This document shows positions 6,426 to 10,297 of a DNA stretch of 10,297 bases, one piece after another; position 1 is the stretch's first letter, and each line of letters opens with the position of its first letter. The translations under genes were made by a program, and so were the position numbers. The notes beneath the pieces are model-generated. The model did not search any database, was not told where the DNA came from, and was given only the letters and a program-made list of their open reading frames with translations. The DNA is taken from assembly GCA_003153335.1 (NCBI GenBank), contig PLYG01000061.1:228-10524 (forward strand), given 5' to 3'. This DNA comes from Betaproteobacteria bacterium (GTDB lineage: Bacteria; Pseudomonadota; Gammaproteobacteria; Burkholderiales; Casimicrobiaceae).

Positions 6426-7544
6426 CCCGAGCAAAGAGCGATACAGCCCCACCAGTTGCGCGGCCATCGCAGGGGCGGTGAAGGGCAGCACGGCCTGCCG
6501 TGCGCGTGCGCCCATGGCCGCCCGCAGTGCCGGATCGAGCAATTGCGTCATCGCATCGGCCAGCGCCGCGACGTCCTGCGCATCGCACACCATTCCCGCA
6601 TCGTGCACGGCCAGCAGTTCGGCGGCGCCGCATTGGTTGCTGGTGATGACGGGTAGTCCTGCCGCCATCGCTTCGAGGCAGGCGTTGGGCAGCGGGTCGT
6701 ACAGAGTCGGCAGCACAAACGCATCGGCGGCGCCCAGCAGCGGCGCCACGTCCTTTTCGGGACCGGCCAGGCGCACACGCGCCGCGACGCCGAAGCGTTC
6801 CGCCAATGCGCGGTAACGAGCCAGGTTCTTGTCCTTGCCGACCACGACCAGCCACGTGTTCTCGGGCAGACGCGCAAGCGCCTCCACGGCCTGCGCAACA
6901 CCCTTCCTGTGGTAGCCCGATCCCACCAGCGCAAAGACCGTCGCATCCGTGGGCAGCCCGTACACGCGGCGTACGGCATCGCGCTGCTTCGCCAACGCGG
7001 GCGAAAACCGCGTGGAGTCGACCGCGTTGTAGATCACGTGCAGTTTCGCGTCCGGCACGCCGAACTGATTATGAATCTGATCGCGCACCAGCCGCGAGTT
7101 GCAAATGACGGCGCGCAGCCCCGGATCGGCGAACAGCCGCACCTCGGCGTTCAGGGTGTAGCGATGGTAGGGGTTGAGTACCAGGCCCAGCCGGCGCAAC
7201 GGATTCATCCCACGGGCGCGCTGCTCCAGCCAGATGCGATGCACGCCATCGCCGGCGCGAAAAACATCACAGCCGGCAATGCGCTCGTGACTTTGAATCA
7301 GATCGGGGCGATGCGTGGCCCACGCCGCGCGCACACAACGCGCAAAACTCCAGTCGCGCCAGACGTTGCCGACGTAAAACGGGTTGCAGATGACCGGCGC
7401 GAACGCGCCTTCACCCCCGGGCCACGCGCGCGTATAAAGCGTCAGGGCCACGTCTTCCCGCTTGAGCGCGGCGAGCGCGTCGGCGACAAAGCGCTCGGCG
7501 CCGCCATACGGCGTGTAGCGCTGCCTGACTATGCCGATTTCCAC
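6399..7544 (-). CDS. Glycosyltransferase family 4 protein, WaaG-like
   Basis: This 381-residue GT-B protein has the N-terminal pattern IVRQRYTPYGGAERFV (5-20), very like WaaG/RfaG (LPS glucosyltransferase I), whose N-terminus also has a YGG/FGG-type loop followed by a basic and acidic pair. Later features are ICNSRLVRDQI at 147-157, VIYNAVDSTRF at 170-180, LVGSGYHRKGV at 206-216 and the donor-site segment YDPLPNACLEAMAAGLPV at 282-299. In that segment D283 and E291 occupy the EX7E positions, so Asp replaces the first Glu. WaaG adds the first outer-core hexose to heptose; sugar specificity here is not proven. The start is a GTG at 7544-7542, 9 bases after the WaaQ-like stop, with only a weak AGG upstream. 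Starting there gives the natural family N-terminus. The gene sits inside the core operon, between the WaaQ-like gene and msbA. Confidence 0.83.
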   Translation of the reverse strand: MEIGIVRQRYTPYGGAERFVADALAALKREDVALTLYTRAWPGGEGAFAPVICNPFYVGNVWRDWSFARCVRAAWATHRPDLIQSHERIAGCDVFRAGDGVHRIWLEQRARGMNPLRRLGLVLNPYHRYTLNAEVRLFADPGLRAVICNSRLVRDQIHNQFGVPDAKLHVIYNAVDSTRFSPALAKQRDAVRRVYGLPTDATVFALVGSGYHRKGVAQAVEALARLPENTWLVVVGKDKNLARYRALAERFGVAARVRLAGPEKDVAPLLGAADAFVLPTLYDPLPNACLEAMAAGLPVITSNQCGAAELLAVHDAGMVCDAQDVAALADAMTQLLDPALRAAMGARARQAVLPFTAPAMAAQLVGLYRSLLGLKTPTRTL

Positions 7545-7553
7545 TTCGGGAGC

Positions 7554-8639
7554 CTAGCCGCGCGGAACCATCTCGCGCAGCGCGGCATGGACGCGCGATA
7601 CGGGCAGCGTGTTCAGGCAATCCGACACCTTGCTGCCGCCGCAGCCGTCGTTGCCGCAGGGTCGGCAGGGATGCACGTCCGAAGCGACAATGCGGTGCAC
7701 CGCCATCCAGGGCCCCCATTCGACCTCGCCGCTGGGCCCGAACAACGCGACCGCCGGCGTTCCCATTGCCGCGGCGATGTGCATCGGCGCCGAATCGACG
7801 CCGACAAAGGCTTTGGCGCGTCCGGTCAACGCGGCCAGTTCGGAGAGGCTCAGTCCTCCAGCGAGGTTGACCACAGCGGCCGAAACGCAGCCGAGTATGG
7901 TCTCTATCATCGCCTGCTCTCGTGGGTCGGGGGCGCCGGTGAGAACGATGCATTCGCCTTCCTGCGCCAGCCGGTCGATGAGTTCCGCCACGCGCCCGGC
8001 CGGCCAGCACTTGAAAAGCCAGCGCGACCCCGGGTGCAACTGGATGAAGGACCCGCGGGCCAGCCCGTGCGTCTGCATCACTTCGTCGATCCGCGCGTCA
8101 GCCGCCGCTCCGGGCACCAGCACCAGGCGTTTCGCATGGTCTTCGGGATGCACGCCTATCCGGCGCAACGAGTCGAGATTGAGTTCGACCGTATGCCGGC
8201 GCGTGCCACGAGGCAGCGCATAGAAATGCGTGAAGGAACTGCGCCATAACACCGACGGGTCGTGGTGCCCGGGCGCGACCGCGTAGCGGATTCCCAGCAC
8301 GCGCCGCAGCCACGCGCCGCGCGGATGCTCGGTCAGGTGCACGAGCAGGTCGTATTGCCGCTCGCGCAGCGCGCCCAGCAACCGCGACTCGTTGCGCAAT
8401 TGCGCAACCATACCCTGGCGTTTCCACTCGCGATCTATCGAAAACAGGTTGGCGATAGCCGGGTGATTCGCCAGCATCGGCACTGTTTCGCGATAGACCA
8501 GCGCATCGACTTCCAGATGCGGCGCGTGGGCCTTCAGCGCCGCGAACACAGGCGAAGCAAGTAGCACATCGCCATGATGACGGAGCTTGGTGACCAATAC
8601 GCGGCGCACGGCGGTAAAATCGATGACGTCGGGGACCAT
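7554..8639 (-). CDS. waaQ: Putative LPS heptosyltransferase III (WaaQ/RfaQ-like, GT9)
   Basis: This 361-residue GT9 enzyme has VLVTKLRHHGDVLLASPVF at 14-32, LHPGSRWLFKCWP at 201-213, FVGVDSAPMHIAAAMGTP at 278-295 and ALFGPSGEVEWGPW at 298-311. The RWxFKCW element and the Cys cluster HPCRPCGNDGCGGSKVSDCL at 323-342 (C325, C328, C333, C341) match the heptosyltransferase III group, which adds the branch heptose to HepII of the inner core from ADP-heptose in the cytoplasm. I chose the ATG at 8639, giving MVPDVIDFTAVRRVLVTKLR, which fits where the family's first strand begins. An ATG at 8663 (8 residues longer) and a TTG at 8699 are also in frame; no candidate has a clear Shine-Dalgarno, so the start is uncertain. 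It is the first gene of the minus-strand cluster and diverges from greB across about 70 bases. I see no strong promoter for it. Confidence 0.83.
   Translation of the reverse strand: MVPDVIDFTAVRRVLVTKLRHHGDVLLASPVFAALKAHAPHLEVDALVYRETVPMLANHPAIANLFSIDREWKRQGMVAQLRNESRLLGALRERQYDLLVHLTEHPRGAWLRRVLGIRYAVAPGHHDPSVLWRSSFTHFYALPRGTRRHTVELNLDSLRRIGVHPEDHAKRLVLVPGAAADARIDEVMQTHGLARGSFIQLHPGSRWLFKCWPAGRVAELIDRLAQEGECIVLTGAPDPREQAMIETILGCVSAAVVNLAGGLSLSELAALTGRAKAFVGVDSAPMHIAAAMGTPAVALFGPSGEVEWGPWMAVHRIVASDVHPCRPCGNDGCGGSKVSDCLNTLPVSRVHAALREMVPRG
8591..8620 (+). promoter_or_regulatory. Weak candidate promoter for greB
   Basis: TAAAAT (8615-8620, 5 of 6 matches) lies 18 bp after TGACCA (8591-8596, 3 of 6). 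It sits inside the 5' coding end of the divergent WaaQ-like gene and would give greB a leader of roughly 85 bases. Nothing better is seen in the 8640-8711 gap. Low confidence. Confidence 0.22.
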
Positions 8640-8711
8640 GGGCAGAACGATAGCAAATTCCATCGGGGACTGTGCATCGATACACCCCGCCGGTCCCAAC
8701 TTGAGGTAATG

Positions 8712-9281
8712 ATGAACAAGGCATTTACGCGCGAATCCGAAAACGATGACGACGAAGAACCCGAAGCCGTCGCCCCGTTAGTCGTGGGGCAGAAAAACTA
8801 CATCACGCCCGGCGGCTATGCGCGGCTGAAGGCCGAACTCGATCGTCTGGTGGACAAGGAGCGGCCCGAGGTCGTCGGGATAGTGTCGTGGGCGGCCGGC
8901 AACGGCGACCGGTCGGAGAATGGCGACTATATCTACGGCAAGAAGCGGTTGCGGGAAATTGACCGCCGGATCCGGTTTCTGGTCAAGCGCCTTGATCTCA
9001 CCGAAGTGGTGGATCCAGCCGGGCGCGATTCCGACCAGGTATTCTTCGGGGCTACCGTGACCATTGCCAATCAGCGCGGCAAGACGCGCAAGGTGAGTAT
9101 TGTGGGGATCGACGAGACCGATACTACGCGCGGCTACATCAGCTGGATTTCGCCCATGGCGCGGGCGCTGCTCAAGGCGCGCGCCGGCGACACCGTAACG
9201 CTGGTCACGCCCGCCGGTCCGGAGGAAATAGAAATTCTCGATGTCCGCTATGAACCGTTGGCTTCGGCCAACGATTCCTGA
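8712..9281 (+). CDS. greB: Transcription elongation factor GreB
   Basis: This 189-residue protein aligns closely with GreB. The N-terminal coiled-coil hairpin spans about 32-97, its tip loop reads NGDRSENGDY at 64-73, and D66 and E69 correspond to the catalytic acidic pair. KKRLREIDRRIRFL at 77-90 is the typical GreB basic stretch. The C-terminal FKBP-like domain includes FFGATVTI at 111-118, SPMARALLKARAGD at 147-160 and TPAG at 166-169. GreB enters the RNA polymerase secondary channel and stimulates cleavage of backtracked RNA. Compared with the 158-residue E. coli protein there is an extra acidic N-terminal tail of about 30 residues (ESENDDDEEPEA), which I recall as usual in betaproteobacterial GreB. 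Two adjacent ATGs occur at 8709 and 8712. GAGGT at 8703-8707 is better spaced for 8712, so that start is used. The divergent neighbour is the LPS cluster. Confidence 0.93.
   Translation: MNKAFTRESENDDDEEPEAVAPLVVGQKNYITPGGYARLKAELDRLVDKERPEVVGIVSWAAGNGDRSENGDYIYGKKRLREIDRRIRFLVKRLDLTEVVDPAGRDSDQVFFGATVTIANQRGKTRKVSIVGIDETDTTRGYISWISPMARALLKARAGDTVTLVTPAGPEEIEILDVRYEPLASANDS
9256..9273 (+). terminator. 7-bp stem with UUCG tetraloop at the end of greB
   Basis: CGTTGGC (9256-9262), loop TTCG (9263-9266) and GCCAACG (9267-9273) form a perfect stem closed by C-UUCG-G, an exceptionally stable tetraloop. It lies within the last codons of greB, before the TGA at 9279-9281. No T-run follows, so it may be a 3'-end stabiliser or a weak terminator instead of a classical one. 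Confidence 0.4.
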
Positions 9282-9320
9282 GAATTTGGGCTGTCCGCGA
9301 GACTCTTGCCGCCGCAACGG

Positions 9321-9350
9321 TTGACGCTGGCTTGTCATTCACCCTACTAT
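9321..9350 (+). promoter_or_regulatory. Sigma-70-like promoter for the zapB-like/zapA operon
   Basis: TTGACG (9321-9326, 5 of 6 matches) and TACTAT (9345-9350, 4 of 6) are separated by 18 bp in the 75-base gap after greB. The predicted start is about 9356-9358, coinciding with the ATG at 9357, so the mRNA would be leaderless. It could drive zapB, zapA and possibly 6S RNA as a long precursor. Confidence 0.55.
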
Positions 9351-9356
9351 CGCGCG

Positions 9357-9557
9357 ATGGAAAACGAATTGCGCGCGCTGGAAGAACGAATCGGGCAGCT
9401 GGCGGCGCTCGCCCGCCGGTTGCGCGCCGAAAACGCCGAGTTACGCCAATCGCTGCTGACGGCGCAGAACGAGACCTCGGCAATGCATGCCAAGGTCGAG
9501 AGCGCGTCGGCCCGCCTTCAGCGCCTGCTCGAGCGCATGCCCGAGGAAGCCGCATGA
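9357..9557 (+). CDS. Small coiled-coil protein, ZapB-like cell division factor
   Basis: This 66-residue protein is almost entirely one predicted coiled coil: MENELRALEERIGQLAALAR at 1-20 continues with leucine-type heptads (L5, I12, L15, L22, L29) through RLQRLLERM at 53-61. It has no membrane or signal segment. Size, coiled coil and direct coupling to zapA match the ZapB-like proteins (often annotated as hypothetical or TIGR02449-type) that precede zapA in betaproteobacteria. ZapB bundles at the Z-ring through ZapA. Sequence identity to E. coli ZapB is not something I can judge here. The ATG at 9357 has no Shine-Dalgarno and coincides with the predicted transcript start. A longer in-frame version from 9306 would place the promoter inside the gene and adds a non-helical N-terminus, so it was not chosen. 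The stop overlaps the zapA ATG (ATGA). Confidence 0.75.
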   Translation: MENELRALEERIGQLAALARRLRAENAELRQSLLTAQNETSAMHAKVESASARLQRLLERMPEEAA

Positions 9558-9877
9558 ACGCCGGCAAGACCGCCGATGCACTCAGCCTCGACGTCAGCAT
9601 CATGGGCCGCGAGTACCGCGTGGCCTGCAAGCCCGAAGAGCGACAGGAACTGCTCGATGCGGTGGCCTACGTGGATCGGCAGATGCGCGAGATCCGCGAC
9701 AGTGCGAAGCAGAACAATGCCGAGCGGGTGGCCGTGATGACCGCGCTCAACGTTACCCACGAATTGCTCAAGGTGCGCGTCTCCGGCAGCGTTGACTTGG
9801 GTGAGTTGAAGCGTAGAATTCAGAACATGCAGTCGACGATCGATGCAGCGTTGGCGGAGCAGGAGAAACTGTTCTAG
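9554..9877 (+). CDS. zapA: Cell division protein ZapA
   Basis: This 107-residue protein has the two-part ZapA structure. An N-terminal globular domain contains LSLDVSIMGREYRVACKPEE at 10-29 and LLDAVAYVDRQMREIRDS at 33-50. A helix-rich second half follows, with ERVAVMTALNVTHELLKV at 57-74 and a C-terminal coiled coil at about 80-106. ZapA tetramers cross-link FtsZ filaments at midcell and recruit ZapB. The length matches the family. The ATG at 9554 overlaps the zapB-like stop by four bases and has GAGGA (9543-9547) six bases upstream, so the two are translationally coupled. The gene precedes 6S RNA, as zapA (ygfE) does in E. coli, which supports the assignment. Confidence 0.93.
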   Translation: MNAGKTADALSLDVSIMGREYRVACKPEERQELLDAVAYVDRQMREIRDSAKQNNAERVAVMTALNVTHELLKVRVSGSVDLGELKRRIQNMQSTIDAALAEQEKLF

Positions 9878-9902
9878 CGCATCGATGGCCGGCCCCGGTT
9901 TT

Positions 9903-9939
9903 GCCCGAGACCCACGTATGTGTTGTCGTGGTTCCGGGC
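9903..9939 (+). terminator. Strong imperfect hairpin between zapA and 6S RNA
   Basis: GCCCG (9903-9907) pairs with CGGGC (9935-9939), and CCACG (9912-9916) pairs with CGTGG (9927-9931). A G-C and an A-U pair lie between them, with a bulged A (9908) and a C/U mismatch. The loop is about 10 bases (9917-9926). It ends 3 bases before the 6S closing stem. It may end zapA transcripts, or be the 5' part of a 6S precursor. The only following T-run (9945-9948) is inside the 6S stem. Confidence 0.35.
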
Positions 9940-9942
9940 GCA

Positions 9943-10128
9943 GATTTTCCCCTGCAGTGTTCGTGCTTGGTCAGCAGTATCTTTGAACCAATGCACTTGT
10001 GCATGGCTGCCGCGCCTTTGTGATGCGGTGTGCGCGTCCCACGTGGAAGCGCCTGAAGCGTCCGGCAGGCGGCCTTCTTGAACCTAGGTTCAGGATCTCC
10101 AGGGCCACACGGCACAGGCGGGGGAATC
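9943..10128 (+). ncRNA. ssrS: 6S RNA
   Basis: 6S RNA binds sigma-70 RNA polymerase holoenzyme by mimicking an open promoter and adjusts transcription in stationary phase. The evidence is position (directly after zapA), length (about 186 bases) and structure. The 5' GATT (9943-9946) and CCCC (9949-9952) pair with GGGG (about 10120-10124) and AATC (10125-10128) to form the closing stem. CAGTGTTCG follows on the 5' side, much like the E. coli 5' arm. A hairpin ATGCA-CTTG-TGCAT lies at 9991-10004. The 3' strand of the central bubble has the conserved small hairpin TGAACCTAGGTTCA (10079-10092), equivalent to the UUGAACC..GGUUCA element of E. coli. The ends are estimated to within about 5-10 bases. 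No convincing promoter is seen immediately upstream; the nearest candidate is TTGCCC (9901-9906), N17, TGTCGT (9924-9929), which is weak. Confidence 0.85.
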
Positions 10129-10133
10129 CCTAA

Positions 10134-10157
10134 CGCGGACGCCAAGCGGCGTCCGCG
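10134..10157 (+). terminator. Perfect 10-bp GC-rich hairpin after 6S RNA
   Basis: CGCGGACGCC (10134-10143) and GGCGTCCGCG (10148-10157) are exact reverse complements around a 4-base loop (AAGC), starting 6 bases after the 6S closing stem. It is the likely 3' stop or processing signal for 6S RNA, although no T-run follows. Confidence 0.55.
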
Positions 10158-10184
10158 GCGGGCAGCGTGATCAATGGCGGACAG

Positions 10185-10297
10185 ATGCGTTACTGGCTGA
10201 TGAAATCCGAGCCGGACGAGTTTTCGATCGACGACCTCGCAACTGTGCCGGAGCGCACTGTCGCGTGGTTCGGCGTGCGCAACTATCAGGCACGCAA
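10185..10297 (+). CDS. EVE domain-containing protein, N-terminal 37 residues (continues past window)
   Basis: The frame from the ATG at 10185 is open to the window edge. It begins MRYWLMKSEPDEFSIDDL and continues to WFGVRNYQAR at 28-37. The YWLMKSEP start and the W.GVRNYQAR element are signatures of bacterial EVE-domain proteins related to human THYN1. They have a PUA-like fold thought to bind modified bases in nucleic acid; the physiological role of the housekeeping type is unsettled. A GGCGGA stretch lies about 4 bases upstream. An in-frame GTG at 10167 would add six residues (VINGGQ) absent from the usual start, so it was not chosen. The gene follows 6S RNA and its hairpin, an arrangement I recall from betaproteobacteria. 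Confidence 0.88.
   Translation, partial: MRYWLMKSEPDEFSIDDLATVPERTVAWFGVRNYQAR

Noticed and set aside
5651..6481. Plus-strand open frame (276 codons) antisense to msbA
   Set aside because: His/Gln/Arg-rich composition without domains; the minus strand has the complete MsbA transmembrane domain here.
6909..8249. Long plus-strand open frame (446 codons) antisense to the WaaG-like and WaaQ-like genes
   Set aside because: It crosses two genuine genes on the other strand, has no recognisable motif and has shadow-type composition.
8640..8699. Longer WaaQ-like starts (TTG at 8699, ATG at 8663)
   Set aside because: The added residues (MGPAGCIDAQSP, MEFAIVLP) precede the family's usual beginning and none has a ribosome site. 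The 8663 ATG cannot be fully excluded.
8574..8711. 46-residue N-terminal extension of GreB
   Set aside because: It overlaps the divergent WaaQ-like gene and does not resemble GreB. A GAGGT site sits just before the ATG pair at 8709/8712.
9889..9902. CCGGCCCCGG followed by TTTT after zapA as an intrinsic terminator
   Set aside because: The stem could be only about 4 bp with a 2-base loop, which is not stable enough.
10167..10184. GTG start for the EVE-domain protein
   Set aside because: It adds VINGGQ before the usual MRYWLMKSEP start; the ATG at 10185 fits the family better.
1..10297. CRISPR arrays, tRNA genes, insertion sequences, phage or defence genes
   Set aside because: I saw no regularly spaced repeats, no tRNA-like cloverleaf, no transposase or recombinase motifs, and every long coding frame is assigned to envelope or housekeeping functions.

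Overview
The window looks like a chromosomal segment from a GC-rich betaproteobacterium. This is inferred from gene order and protein style, not from a database search. The supporting points are a GreB with an acidic N-terminal tail, a zapB-like/zapA pair followed by 6S RNA and an EVE-domain gene, and a lipopolysaccharide (LPS) core cluster with a heptosyltransferase-III-like protein and MsbA. I see no tRNA, CRISPR array, insertion sequence or phage gene.

Layout. Positions 1-309 (+) hold the 3' end of a CapD/WbpM/FlaA1-type nucleotide-sugar dehydratase/epimerase. It converges on a block of minus-strand envelope genes from 8639 down to 373. In transcription order these are: a WaaQ-like GT9 (8639-7554), a WaaG-like GT4 (7544-6399), msbA (6388-4631), a second GT4 (4634-3528), a second GT9 (3517-2399), an unannotated 43-residue ORF (2406-2275), a SAM-dependent methyltransferase (2278-1721) and, behind a perfect TATAAT box, a WaaL/Wzy-type O-antigen ligase family membrane protein (1629-373). 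From the first GT9 to the methyltransferase the genes overlap or are 9-10 bases apart, so they are probably one operon. The glycosyltransferases would build the outer core on lipid A, MsbA would flip core-lipid A across the inner membrane, and the ligase-family protein would attach (or polymerise) O-antigen on the periplasmic side. The methyltransferase could modify a sugar or cap a chain.

Divergently, greB (8712-9281, +) is followed by a short coiled-coil ZapB-like gene (9357-9557), zapA (9554-9877), 6S RNA (about 9943-10128) and the start of an EVE-domain protein (10185 to the window edge). These are housekeeping functions: rescue of stalled RNA polymerase, Z-ring assembly and global RNA polymerase control.

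The window is largely conventional. The least explained items are the coupled 43-residue ORF, three genes whose predicted transcript starts lie at or very near the start codon, a lower-GC patch around the methyltransferase, and several strong hairpins without U-tracts, one of them directly in front of 6S RNA. I found no convincing evidence of a wholly new multi-gene system.
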